Below, one piece after another: positions 23,094 through 34,286 of a stretch of DNA of 64,000 nt (the stretch's first letter is position 1; each line of letters starts with the position of its first letter). Position numbers and translations under genes: made by a program. This DNA is from Pyrenopolyporus hunteri (Eukaryota; Ascomycota; Sordariomycetes; Xylariales; Hypoxylaceae). The stretch spans positions 1,364,001-1,428,000 of the forward strand of contig CADCXC010000004.1 in the NCBI GenBank assembly GCA_902806595.1, read 5' to 3'. The notes under the pieces are model-generated. The model was not told the DNA's origin. It ran no database searches and worked only from the letters and a program-made list of their open reading frames with translations.

Positions 23094-26000
23094 TTAGACA
23101 AACCCCCTAATACCGCGTAGGCCAACCGACTTCTTTCTCTCCTTTTCCTCTTTCTTTTCCTTCTTATCTTTACGTAAATTTTGTACACCTCCTATCGGAG
23201 TTAGTATCGTGCTCATAATATTCGATGCGGTATTATGTAGTAAAACTCACCTCGTCCGAAATATCGCTCCGCCGTAGGGCTGCTTTTTCCCGATGAAAGC
23301 GGATCAATCGACAGCGGCGTAGATGGCCGTCTTCCCTGGCCGTCCACGGAACCGCGAATATTATATGGTTCAAGTGGCGGCGTAGCGTTATATGATGTTG
23401 CTTCGAACGTGTCGGCCTCGGAAAACCCACGGTGCTGGCGCTTTCGATGACTCAATGGACTGCTCGCATCCGAGGATTGGTCGACTTCGGGGTCCGCAGG
23501 GTGTTGGGCGCCCGGTTTTGAGAGGCTGGATACGGTCGATTGCAGTTCCAGTATGCTTGCCTGTAAAGCCGTATTCTTCTTAGTAAGTTCTGCGATTCGG
23601 TTCCTCAATTCCGTCTGCTGTGCTCGACTTGCCGCCAGAGCACCTTCGAACTGTGAACGTAATTGCTCCGAGTTGCGCCTCGTGCTGTTGCTGAGTGCAT
23701 CCTGTAGCTTGGAATTGAGTGTTGCGATTTGCGACTGGTAGGTGTGGTGCATCTGTTGGATGTCAAACTCGCGAGCTTTGAGCTTCGTCTCTAAAGCCTC
23801 AGCTCGACTCTCGGCTTCTGCCGAATGTGCTACTATCGCTTGGCGTTCTGATTCCCTGGCCTGGTAATTCCGCTCAGACTCTGTCAATCGTTCGACGTCT
23901 TTTCTCAATCTTTCAAGTTCGCTAATGTTGATCTCAACAGACTGCATATTTTGCTTCAGACCTAATTCTCTAACTTCGGCTTCACAGACCAACAGGCGTA
24001 AATTGTCGGCCTCGCGTTTGGCCGCCTCTAGTTCGGTTCGTAAAGCATCACCCTCCGCGTTCCATTTCTTCTGTTCCTCGCGAAGTGCCCTCAACTTAGC
24101 AGTGAGATCAGCTTCCCATTTCTTCGAAAGCGTACGGCTCTTCTCGGACTCCTTTTTCGCTTGTATTTCTGACTCCTTGGCATCCTTCAATCTCTGCTTA
24201 AGCTGACGATTCTGTATAATCAAATTCTGGGTTTCTGCTTCGCTCGCTGCTTCTCGTACATGTCGCCTTCGTAACTCACCCATATGCGTAAGGTGTTGTT
24301 GTTTCATGAATCGTTCAAACGTAAGATCATTATTGAGAAGTAATATCTGGCGCTGCAGATGTGCAATTTGAGCGCTATTACTATCAACAGGTGAAAGAGA
24401 AGTATTCGCCCTTTCTTGTGAGTTCGGTTGAAGTTGCGACCCGGCTAGGTCTGAAATTGATTCGTGGTGGCTCAAGGACAGGGATGGGACGCTGTCGTTT
24501 GCCATAGACTGCTGTAGCCCTGATTTGATGTTTTTGTTGGAAGCTAATAGGTCTTGAAGTTGGGTCTGAGATCCGGACTGAACAATCTGGCGAGATAGAG
24601 TCGGGCTCTCATTACTGCTTGCGAATAGCCTAGGACTTGGCGCGTCTCGATTGGAATGGCGACTGCTTACAGATGACTGACGTATTAGGGCTGATTGTAT
24701 CCGGCTACTGGTGAAAGACTCGGCGAGTGTCGACCCAGTATGTCGCCTGTCGTCTCCTGTAAAGGGGCTAAAACCTACGTTGCCGTATGGGTAGGAACTG
24801 CTAAGCAGCGCGGATTCATGGCTGCTCTTTTCGAATTCGGTTTTTTCGTGCGTTCCCCCATGGGCAGTATCCGGTACACCCTGACTAGGATACGCCTCAC
24901 CCGGTCGGTAAAGGGCTACGCAGTCCGCCACGACTTCGGCCGGCTCGCTTTTAATCCACCTTCCGAAGTCTGTTTTCTCCGAGTCAATGGTGAGAGTATA
25001 GAAATTCTCATGCAGGAGATGGCACTGCCTGAATCTCTCGGACGCGTGACGTATCTCGGTGGGTTGAACCTCGATATCGTCGGCATCAGGAACTTCGGCG
25101 TGCCGGAGATATCTCTGTGGCTTTCGGATATAGTCCATAAAATTGATAGGGTAAAGGCCGTATAGTACAGTGAAATAATAAACGATTTGTGGAATAGTCC
25201 TCTCGTCAAAATCGGGCGAGTAGGCGAGCTTTTCCCATGAGAGCGCAATAGGGGATAGCCTTCGATCACTGTCTATGTCGTTCATAGTATGAGCGGACAA
25301 CTCTCTCTCCCAAAAGAGCAACCGCGCATATATGTTAAACAGCGTGGGCAGATGAGGGACAAGAGAACTTGGCATGTGCGGAAGGATCATGGTCAACGCT
25401 GATAAAGCCAAGGAAACGATGGTCGTAGAGGTGTCCAGTTGCAGGCAATTGATCAAGTTACCAAACAGGGGTGTTTGTAGGATAAGATGTAGATGCGGCG
25501 GCTGGCTCTGCACAAAGGTGCTCAAGAACGACAGAGCACGGGCACGATACGTCTTCTTGACCACGTAGAGATCGAGAACAGTCAAAAGATCCTGGATCTA
25601 CTTAGCAGGCTACTCGGAGTGCAGGTAGAGCATGGAGCATACTTTTGGACGTCTTTTCCCGTAGTGCAACAATGTCTTTCGTAATTGCTTCTCTTGGAAC
25701 TCCCTCATCACGTCGGGAGTTTTGCCGGTGGCTTCATACTCATCCAGCCAAAGCAGGAGAATGCGTTCCGCGATTTGAGGAGCGGCGCCTCCGGTCGGAG
25801 AACTAGGGTCATTGCTATCGTCGGCGGTAAGAACGTCTAGAAGTATGCCTTGAACCTCGGAAGCGAGGCCTCTCTCCTGATTCAGGTGGTTCAGCACTAG
25901 CTGCAGCAACAAGTCGAACCACTGAAACGTCTTGGCCGGCTGTCCAATTATAGGCCGTAGACGGCGAAGGAGGGCGACGAAAGCCGTGTATCGCGACGGC

Positions 26001-26373
26001 ACCGGGGCGACGTCCTTATGGAATATCGAGAGCAATTCGTCGTTGACCTTCTCGCAGACATTCTCGTCGAACTTTTCGTGTTTGTTAAGGTAGGCGTCGA
26101 CGATCTCGACAAGGTCGTCGGGTAAGGGGTATCTCGCAGTCGGTATAAAGTTGTGTATGGCTTTCGTAAGCTCCTTAAAGGACCTAATGCCGTAGATAAA
26201 AGGTTAGTTCAAGGGGTTTCTCCTGGGTTTCTCCTTGATAAGTGGATGCGAGTGCATTAGTGACAACAGGAATAGAGGTAGGGTGATAGGAACTTGGTCA
26301 AGCCCCTGAGGGAACGGAACTCTGACGGAACTCGAGGTAAGGAAATTCAGCCGACATACGGAACTGAAGACAT
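23094..26373 (-). CDS. tsc1: Hamartin (tuberous sclerosis 1 homologue)
   Basis: Four exons, 26360-26373 (only 14 nt), 25643-26183, 23251-25591 and 23094-23191, encode 997 residues. Introns are 26184-26359 (GTATGT..TAG), 25592-25642 and 23192-23250, the last with a TACTAAC branch site. The start MSSVPSFKELTKA is rebuilt by splicing exon 1. Residues about 5-400 are the helical hamartin N-domain, with WFDLLLQLVL and a YYFTVLYGLYPINFMDY segment characteristic of TSC1. A Ser-rich middle follows. Residues about 590-880 form a long heptad-type coiled coil (many E, K, L, Q). The C-terminus is a basic Lys/Glu stretch ending RGIRGFV. Hamartin stabilises the TSC2 GAP that turns off Rheb and TORC1. No TSC2 or Rheb gene is in the window. 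Confidence 0.93.
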
Positions 26374-27030
26374 TGAGACCGAAGCTCCAAGCGGAGCGAT
26401 TCGATAGAATTAACTCGGTCGGTAGGGGGCAACGAGCCGTCATGAAGCGGGCTTCCAGATCGAGAGAATGCGCATAATAGAGCTGCAAGAGCTGCAAGGC
26501 CCGCAGGAGCTTCGTCAAATTCCGAAGAGGTTCCGTGGGACCGTGGGAGCCTGTGGGAAGCCTGGGCAGCCTTCCGGGTCCATTCGCGATCAGTTTTTTA
26601 ACTTTTGTGGTGGGGTTCGTTAGGCCGCTTTAGACCTGCAGGTGCCCATACAGTGTAACCGTTTAAACCTTAAGTCACTCTCCTATTTCTTGACTTGGGA
26701 GGCAACGACACGCAACATACAGAAATTGCATGTATGTAGACACCTCTCTACTTCCAGTTATATATGTCTACTGCGGAGGCAGATACCTAGGTAGGCACTG
26801 GGTATATCCATTATTTCCTTGCAGTACACCGCCGAGCCCTCCTTATGTGACGTCTTACGTAAACATAAGAGATGTCAGGAAGGTATACTTACTTCCAGGT
26901 AGTTTAAACAATCTACGAAGAGCCCTAGCCCTACGTCTTTATCATATACGCTTTTCTTTACCTTACTCAGCTTTGTGCGTGCATAAGGTGGCATTTCGAT
27001 TCTACGTAATCTATACTTACTTAAATACTT
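26374..27030. other. Upstream region of hamartin, up to the transposon edge
   Basis: 657 bases. The part next to the gene is ordinary in composition and likely holds its promoter. A TAGG repeat lies at 26786-26797. From about 27000 the composition turns AT-rich at the border of the inserted element. No gene seen. Confidence 0.5.
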
Positions 27031-27032
27031 TA

Positions 27033-27066
27033 ACGTCTTTAAGGGGGTTAATTAAATCGTATATAT
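27033..27066 (+). repeat. Left terminal inverted repeat of the AT-rich element
   Basis: Begins ACGTCTTTAAGGGGG just after TA. Matches the right end in inverse orientation at 30 of 34 positions. Confidence 0.85.
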
Positions 27067-27959
27067 TTAACTTAATTAAACTTTTTAATATATATATTAT
27101 TTAATTAATTAAACCGTTTATTAATTTAAAATTATAAAAATTAAATCGTTTATTTAATATATAATATATATATCGTTTAAATATTATATATTTTATTTAT
27201 TTTAAATATTTAATTAAAAAAATCGTTTAAATATTATTTAATTAAATAAATCGTATATATATAATTTAATCGATTAAAAATTTATTTTTTTAAACGTTTT
27301 AAAATTTAAAATTATTTAATTTAATTAAAATTATTTAAATTAATTAAAATTATTTAAATTAATTTAATTAATTATTTTAATTATTTTAATTATTATAAAT
27401 TATATTAATCGTATTAATTATATTAATTATATCGATTATATCGATTATATCGATTTATTTTAATTATTTTAATTATTTTAAATAATTTTAATTTTTAAAA
27501 AAATATAATAATAATATATATTTATTTTATTTATTTATTAAATATATATATATTTTAATATTATATTAAAATTTATATATATAATCGTAAATTTTTATAA
27601 TTAATTTAATAAATTTATAAATTAATTAATTAAATTAATATAATATAAATTATAATTTAAAATTTAAATATAATAAAAAATAAAATATTTATAATAAAAA
27701 TATACGAAAAAAAAATATAATTTTTATAAAAAATTATAAAAATTATATTTTTTTATTTTTATTTTAAAAATTAATATTTATATTATTTATTTTTAATATT
27801 AAATTTTTATTCGTATTATTAATATAAAAAGTATATTTTTTATTTTTTATTTAATTTTATTAACGGATTTTTATATAAAAATATAATAAATTAAATAGTT
27901 TTTTCGAGGATAAATATATTTTTTCGATTAAATTTTTCGTATATATTAAATTATTTATA

Positions 27960-28385
27960 ATTTTTATTATATATTTTATTATATATTTTATTATATTTTA
28001 TTTATTTTAAAGATGTAAAATATAAAAAATAAATCGTTAATTTTACGTTAATTAAATTTTTTTAATAATATAAATTTTATATCGATATATAATTTATTTT
28101 AAAAATTATTTAAATATAAAATTATTTAAAAATATAAATAGTAATTTTAAAAGTAATTATATAATTTTTTTTAACGATTATATATTTTTTTAATATATAT
28201 ATAAAATTAAATATATATTTAAATAATTTTTAAAATAAAATATATATCGATATAAAATTTATATTATTAAAAAAATTTAATTAATGCGAAATTAACGATT
28301 TATTTTTTATATTTTATATTTTTAAAATAAATAGGATATAATAAAATATATAATAAGATATATAATAAAAATTATATATAATTAA
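27960..28385. repeat. Large internal inverted repeat
   Basis: Left arm about 27960-28130 and right arm about 28200-28385 are near reverse complements. Both arms share the words ATCGATAT and AAATCGTTAA at mirrored positions, with a centre near 28166. Further out, a segment around 27760-27850 again matches the reverse complement of about 28450-28545. The left half of the element is about 475 bp longer than the right. Confidence 0.75.
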
Positions 28386-28790
28386 ATTAATTAAAAAAAA
28401 ATATAAAATATATATTATATATTAATATAATTATACGTAAATTTATATATAAAGTTATTAAATATAATATATATTTTAATATATTAATAATATAAATAAA
28501 ATTCGATATTAAAAATAAATAATATAAATATTAATTTTTTTTATTTTTATATATATATATATATATATACGTATACGTATATATATATTAAAAATATATA
28601 TACGTATATTAAAATTAAATAATTTAATTTTATTAAAACGTTTTAAAAAAATATATTTAATATAAAAAACATTTTTTTTTAATATATACGTTAAATTTTT
28701 AATAAATAATTTAATATAATTTAACGTGTAAATTTTTTTTATTCGAACCTTTTCATTTATTTTTTTAAACCGCTCATTCTTTTAAACCAT

Positions 28791-28824
28791 ATATATACGG
28801 TTTAACTAACCCCCCTAAAGACGC
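28791..28824 (-). repeat. Right terminal inverted repeat of the AT-rich element
   Basis: Read on the minus strand it begins GCGTCTTTAGGGGGG, followed by TA outside. It keeps G and C at the four positions where the left end has A or T, so it is closer to the ancestral end. Confidence 0.85.
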
Positions 28825-28826
28825 TA

Positions 28827-29514
28827 AGGTAGGTATATAAGTAAGTACCTAAGTATGTATGTAGTACCTGGCAGGCTCGACACTGTATCTCCCACGGTGA
28901 GAGCGTGACCAGCTTTGGACCCACAGACCTGGCCGATCCCCTTGGATCCCCGCACTCGACTGAACGGCTTCAAATCTGGGGGAGGGGCAGGAAGGAAAGT
29001 GATATACATGATATACATGATTTACACAGCGGGCATGCTGCTATTATGTACCTCAGAATGCTAGGTTGTGGGGTAGTTACAGCCCAATACTTACATACGC
29101 GCAGTACATACAAGCCTAACTTAGCCCCTCCTCGAGACCGCATAGGTCCTACGTAACTCCCTGGCGGCGGGCAAAGTATTCGAAACTTGAGGGCCCCTCA
29201 ATCGCTCCATCCATCAGCCCATAGGTCGAATTCCTCGCTCGATTCGTCTGGCCATTCCCCATTCAACTCTCATCATCCCCTCGTGCCCTCATCCCTCAAA
29301 GGAATAGTAGAACGACCTCGAAGACAAAGCAATTGAACCTGTTTTGATCGCCTGTGATTTATCGTCGCATCGTCGACCAATCGTATACTCCCCCTCTTCG
29401 AGGTTTCGTAAACATCCCCTTTTCAGATATAAGCTCCTAGATACCAATATCCGACTTACGAACACGTTGCCTACCCTCCTCAATACATCTCAATTCCTCT
29501 CAATCTCCTCAACC
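28827..29514. promoter_or_regulatory. Upstream region and CT-rich leader of the DJ-1-like gene
   Basis: TAGG/GTAC repeats at 28828-28865 adjoin the transposon edge. A ten-base unit GATATACATG is doubled at 28999-29019. The last 150 bases before the ATG are pyrimidine-rich (CTCCTC, CTCTCAATCTCCTC), as in many fungal leaders. No separate gene. Confidence 0.5.
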
Positions 29515-30539
29515 ATGGCACATAAGACCTCCGCGGTGGCAGACGAGCCCATTGAAGTGCTCTTCGTCCTTCAGCCCAAGTTTGACTTGTTGGACTTTGC
29601 TGGCACACTCGAAACCCTCGACCACGCCCGTCACGACAAGAACGATGAAAGTAAGTAGGCCACCTATGCGCTTATACCTAATCTACCTACACACCGCCTC
29701 TCCTCTACTACGACGACATCAATGCTAAGCCAACGCCTATTCTGTAGACACTAAAGCTTTTGACTGCACAATCGCCGCCGCCGAACCAAAGGTCCTATCG
29801 GACCAGGGTGTCATCATTGGTGCCCAAATCACATACAAGGAAGCCCATGAGCGTCTCGATGACTTCGACGTTCTCATTGTCGTGGGCGGTGGCATCGATC
29901 CCGTCCTGAAGGAAAAATCCGAGCCTCTGCCCATCATAGAAGCGTTTGCAGAGCTCCAGAGGAAAGACTACACGCGAGAGCGCACGTTGATGTCTGTCTG
30001 CACAGGCTCCCTCTTCTTGGCCGAGGCTGGCATTCTAGAAGGCTTGTCTGCCACAACTCATACGGACTTCATGACCAAGTTCGAGATCATTTGCAGTAAC
30101 GCGGCACAGCGTGACCTGCAAGAGAGGACCGATGTCGTGGAGAATGCCCGATATGTCGTCAATAACCTTCGCTTCGACCTCGGAGACGAAGACGAGAACC
30201 CCTACATCCGCCGCAAGTCGGACGCTGGAAGGCGTCCCTCCGCAGCGCGGTACGTTTATACTACCCTACTAACTAATTTGCAATTGCTAATCATAGACAT
30301 GTAGAAAGGGCAGCATCTCATTCAAGGGCTCGAACGGCCGCCGCGAGTCCATCGCTCGTCGCGCCGCGATGCGCCTTGGGGGGCTTCGGGTCATCACGTC
30401 TGGGGGAATACTTGCTGGCATAGATGCAGCTTTGTATCTTGTCAGCATCCTGGTCGACGAAGACGCTGCGAACGAAGTGGCCCGATACATGGAGCACGAA
30501 TGGGTTAAGGGCATCGTTGTTGACGGTCTTGATGTCTAA
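29515..30539 (+). CDS. DJ-1/PfpI family protein
   Basis: Three exons (29515-29650, 29748-30249, 30305-30539) give 290 residues. Introns have donors GTAAGT and GTACGT and end TAG. The DJ-1/PfpI (class I amidotransferase-like) fold is shown by the first strand VLFVLQPKFDLLD, the VLIVVGGG turn, and the nucleophile elbow SVCTGSLFLAEAG with Cys130, followed by TTHTDFM and later VITSGGILAGIDAALYLV. This is the pattern of fungal ThiJ/PfpI proteins related to isonitrile hydratases and AraC-linked DJ-1 domains. An unusual insert of about 35 basic and Ser-rich residues (RRKSDAGRRPSAARKGS..RRESIARRAAMR) lies between elbow and last helix and includes the exon 2/3 join. It resembles phosphorylatable RRxS sites. 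The enzymatic role is unknown. Confidence 0.9.
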
Positions 30540-30937
30540 GATGGGGGCTTGGCCACGAACCGGACCGACCTACGTATGAATGTGTCTAGACCTTGCTCAC
30601 GTATAGAAAGGATAAAAAATGTAAAGTAAGAAATCAATGAGAAACCTCATAAATGATTGCGCCTCGCGTAACCCGTAGTCCTAAGCTGCTAAGTTCAAAT
30701 ATGGAATATAATCCTTGCGGGAGTTTTAGCGCCATGGTGCGAGTGCGCTCACACGGTCGGAATTTTCACTCACCGATCAGGGTGGGGGAAGGTAGGTACC
30801 TAGGTACCACCGGACTGGACCTTATCAAATCCGCTGATAACACTGATAGGTATCCCATATGCACTGAATTGGAAATAATCTTTCTCTTGTAGACATGTGC
30901 TATAGAGAACCTTGACTCCATTCGCCATTAAGACATA
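30540..30937. other. Intergenic spacer
   Basis: 398 bases between two same-strand genes. It holds a GGTAGGTACCTAGGTACC repeat at 30791-30808; nothing else noted. Confidence 0.5.
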
Positions 30938-31568
30938 ATGGCGTCGAAATACTTCCGAATAGGGAAGAAGCAAGTCTTCTTGTATGTGATTCCCCATATA
31001 TCTAGCAATATGCTGTCTTCGTAGCTAACGTCGGTTCTAACGTAGACCCGATCACACAGTCAGCCTCTTAAGACCAAAAGAGAACCAACCTGCAAACTTC
31101 GCGAATTTCCATGTGCCTTTGACGTTCAACAAGCTTGACCTGCGCGACTACCTACTACACGCATATAACGTCGCCGTGCTCGGCGTCCGGTCGCAGCTGA
31201 CGCAACGGCGGCCGCGGCGCTCCAGGGTGCACCACCGCATCTACCGACCCCCGCCCATCAAGACCATGACGGTCGAGCTGCGGCAGCCGTTCGTGTGGCC
31301 GAACCCCCCCGAGGACCTGAGCCCCTGGAACCCGCCCCTGATCGAGCAGCGGCGCAGGGAAATAGACCGCCGGGAGAAGAAGTTGGAGGAGCTGCAAAAG
31401 TCCGGCAAGCTGCAACTCCGGGACGAGATGGGCGCCTCCCTGGATAGGACGACCCTCAGGAAAGAGGCGAAGAGGTTGCTGAAGGAGGGAAATTGGGAAA
31501 ATCAGAGGAAATTGGACCCCAAGTTTACTGAGGGGACTAAGTTCACCGAGCGGAAGCCGAAAGCTTGA
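30938..31568 (+). CDS. mrp20: Mitochondrial large-subunit ribosomal protein uL23m (Mrp20-like)
   Basis: Two exons (30938-30981 and 31046-31568) give 188 residues. The intron starts GTATGT and ends CTAACGTAG. The start MASKYFRIGKKQVFLPDHTV fits the N-terminus of fungal uL23m. The core is VPLTFNKLDLRDYLLHAYNV with a YRPPPIKTMTVEL segment and FVWPNPPEDLSPW, all characteristic of Mrp20. The C-terminal half is a charged helix (EQRRREIDRREKKLEELQK). It binds 23S-type rRNA near the exit tunnel of the mitoribosome. The central part of exon 2 is very GC-rich. Family length is usually 180-280 residues, so this is a short but complete member. Confidence 0.92.
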
Positions 31569-31794
31569 TTCCCGGGGAGAACAACCTCGGGCGCGGGCGT
31601 CTTGAATGGGGAGAGGACGGGAGCGAGGGCGATTGTCGCGGACTCTGTTCCATAAGGCCGATAGAGAACAGCTGTACGACTATAGAAGACCCCAAAACTT
31701 ACGTGTATAATAAAATCCACGTTAAATAAGCAAGACAAAAGGGGACCAATGGGGCCCACGTGGCGCTACGCTGGTCTTTGTTCCATATTTATAT

Positions 31795-32871
31795 CTATTC
31801 ACCACCTGTCGTCTCTACCCAGTGGTGTCTTTGTTGAAAATACAGGACCTCGTTTCCCCAGCTCCACCAGCCCGCGGTGAGGTTTCTCGCAAAGACCTCC
31901 AATCCGCTGTAGTTTTCCGGCAGTAAATCTCGGAACAGGGGCCTCAAATTCGGCTTTCTCGAGTGGACGTCTGGAACTCCTATGATTACCTTACTTGAAA
32001 CCGGCGCCTTCACTGTGCTGCCTCTTTTCCTACCAAGCAACAAGCGCTCCCACGGCTTCCTCCATTGCGATTCTACGTCGACGATAGGGTCGCCGGCGCT
32101 GGTGATTTTCAGCCAGGTCCATTCCCCGACGGGTTCTAGACCCCATTCTGAGAATACCCCGTTAGATGATGTTAGTAGGTCAATAATAGCGGCTTTGTTA
32201 GTAACCCATATGGCAACGAGACCATCTGATTTCAAGTGTGATGCAACGGGTATCTGAGTCAAGAGATCTCTGACTTCGTGTATGTCATGTGCAATTGCGT
32301 AACTGCTCTTCTTCCTCTTCACAGATCGGCTGGGCCAGGGTGGGTCGAGAACTATCAAATCGAACATTGGGGCATCTGCGAGGAAGGCTTCCCGTCGGGA
32401 TTCTATGGTCCCTAATAGGTAGCGCGATTGATCAGGGATGAAAGGCTCGGGGACTGGGTCGGCTATCCCGTTGTCTAAAGGAATTCGCTTCCCCTCGTGT
32501 GACTCGTCAAGCTTTGGTTTATCATTACTGGCTTTACCTACGTCCCTTAGTATACGTGGTAGACACCACGGTCCCTTGTAGCTATGTTTGATCTCGCGAA
32601 GTGCGAACTTGACCCTTTCTTGAGTCATTAACTCAGCGATAGCTGCAGATGGGCTGATCGGCTGCCCCAAGTTTTTCTTCTTGGGTTCGGGTGTTTCCCA
32701 TGGTGTTTCTATTGGGCTTGAAGAAGTGATACGCCTTCTGATGACGTGTCCCGGGAGCAGTTGAGCCTCTTCGATAGAGCGAGGGACGTCTATCAAAACG
32801 GCAGAACTATCTGCGGTTTGGAATAACACGCAAGATGTTGATGAATGGTGCGGATCCGTCTTGGCGGACAT
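31795..32871 (-). CDS. MT-A70 family N6-adenine methyltransferase (METTL4-like)
   Basis: A single uninterrupted frame of 358 residues starting MSAKTDPHHSS. The catalytic motif is DPPW (Asp176-Trp179) in FDLIVLDPPWPSRSVKRKKSSY, which binds S-adenosylmethionine and the target adenine. Downstream LVAIWVTNK, WTWLKI, KPWERLLLG and PLFRDLLPENYSGLEVFARNLTAGWWSWGNEVLYF are the usual blocks of the METTL4 branch rather than the METTL3/METTL14 (Ime4) branch. Known members methylate adenine in DNA or internal m6Am in U2 snRNA. The N-terminal 170 residues are poorly conserved, as is common. The gene lies convergent with the Mrp20 gene, with 226 bases between the stops. Substrate assignment needs experiment. 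Confidence 0.9.
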   Translation of the reverse strand: MSAKTDPHHSSTSCVLFQTADSSAVLIDVPRSIEEAQLLPGHVIRRRITSSSPIETPWETPEPKKKNLGQPISPSAAIAELMTQERVKFALREIKHSYKGPWCLPRILRDVGKASNDKPKLDESHEGKRIPLDNGIADPVPEPFIPDQSRYLLGTIESRREAFLADAPMFDLIVLDPPWPSRSVKRKKSSYAIAHDIHEVRDLLTQIPVASHLKSDGLVAIWVTNKAAIIDLLTSSNGVFSEWGLEPVGEWTWLKITSAGDPIVDVESQWRKPWERLLLGRKRGSTVKAPVSSKVIIGVPDVHSRKPNLRPLFRDLLPENYSGLEVFARNLTAGWWSWGNEVLYFQQRHHWVETTGGE

Positions 32872-34286
32872 GGTTTCTCAACGAACAGTTCTTGGCCGTT
32901 CTACTAGATGTGTTTGCTCATAGGTGCTGATTGCTGTACACCGCCTATGAAATTGGATTGAGTCTCATAAGAAAAAGGATCGATGGTGAGACTGTGGCTT
33001 TCTATTGAGTGCTCACAGCTTCCGAGTTGGGGCAATACCCACGATGCCGCTCTTCGCTTTGGCTTAGTCAATTGCATCAAGTTCTGCAAGCCAAGATTCC
33101 TATCTGGCTTGGTAGGGAACAGACCAAGCTTGCGCTCGCCTCGTAAGCTGCTCCACCGAGAGGCAGCCAACTCCTCTTTTCTAATATTTGCGTAAAGAAC
33201 GGGCCATTGAATGATAGCAGTACGTGCGTTCTGGAATCACAACCGTTCGTCGTGTTTGTTAGGATATCTGATTTGCGGTAAGCAAGGCCAATCGCGAGCC
33301 CAAGACGTAAGAACCGTAATCGAAGCGCCGTTCTAGCCGCCCCTTAGATCTTATCCCATGCTGAAACTTCGAAACTGAAAAGGGTTGAAAGGATGAATAA
33401 GACTGCCGCGCGTGAATGAGGGCCAATCACAATCAGTGCGTCCCGTGGTTTGTTCCGGATATGAGGCACAGAAGACAGCTGTCGGCAATCGGCAGCAGCT
33501 CGATTAAGAGAACTGGGCCTTATCAAGTGGGGACATTTCAGGGGTTCAGTCCGCCAAGTAACGCAAAGCAGGCGCCTCTGACATCAGGCTTTCAAATTCT
33601 GGCATAGAGCAATCAAAAAAACCTTAGCGATTGGATAAAAACGTGCGATAGCTGGCCAATGTGGGGCCGTATTTGCAGAGAGGCTTTGTACTACATGTTG
33701 TACCACCTGCATGAATCGGTACCTCACACATTACGCATTTTCGGCCGCTATTCCTTACAACCTCAGGTGTACCAGGAGCATGTCACTATACTTCGCCAAT
33801 CTTTATCTAACCCAGTTCAAAGGACGTGACGCATCGTACAATACAAGTCGATTCTTTGGCCAAGGCCTCCCGCCCATTCAACTGCATCACAGCTTCTAAA
33901 TCGAACCTAACCGCCGGTTTCTCCTCTTTGTTTGTGACCTATTCCAAGTTTTTTTCTTGGGGTTCATGTTCTCAAATCTCAACAATGCCATTTTCCCCTT
34001 TTATTGAATCACCTCCTACACGTTTGTTTCTATATGCGGATATCCTCCTATTTCTTCAATTCGCATTGAAACTTTCGTAGTATCTGCTATCTAACCTCCT
34101 ACCTACACGTCCGGTATCTAGTCGTCGTAATCGCGGTTCGGTACTGGTCTCGTAACTACTCGCCTTTCCTAGCTACATCCCACTTTCCCTTATTCTCCAT
34201 TCGCTCGTTCCGACGACTCATGAGGCCGATATTGCGACATCGTGTCGGGTTGGATTAAGGTCGGGGCACAACGCACAGTAGATAGC
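32872..34286. promoter_or_regulatory. Divergent intergenic region of 1.4 kb
   Basis: Separates the methyltransferase and channel genes. No coding region seen. The 250 bases before 34287 are pyrimidine-rich with several TCGT and CTAACCT words and probably hold the promoter and leader of the channel gene. Confidence 0.5.

Larger units (their letters stand above)
27033..28824. mobile_element. RIP-degraded DNA transposon with terminal inverted repeats and palindromic interior
   Basis: A 1792-bp AT-rich element (about nine tenths A+T) sits between TA dinucleotides (27031-27032 and 28825-28826), the target-site duplication of Tc1/mariner elements such as fungal Fot1/pogo types. The two ends form inverted repeats of at least 34 bp that differ at four positions, all A for G or T for C, as expected from RIP acting on one end more than the other. 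The interior is also a large inverted repeat centred near 28166. No transposase frame survives. Size and TA duplication suggest a mariner-class element; long arms could instead mean a foldback element or two head-to-head copies. Confidence 0.8.

Noticed and set aside
26204..26518. 104-codon open frame over the start of hamartin
   Set aside because: It is out of frame with the conserved N-domain and spans the first intron; the 14-nt exon model explains the region better.
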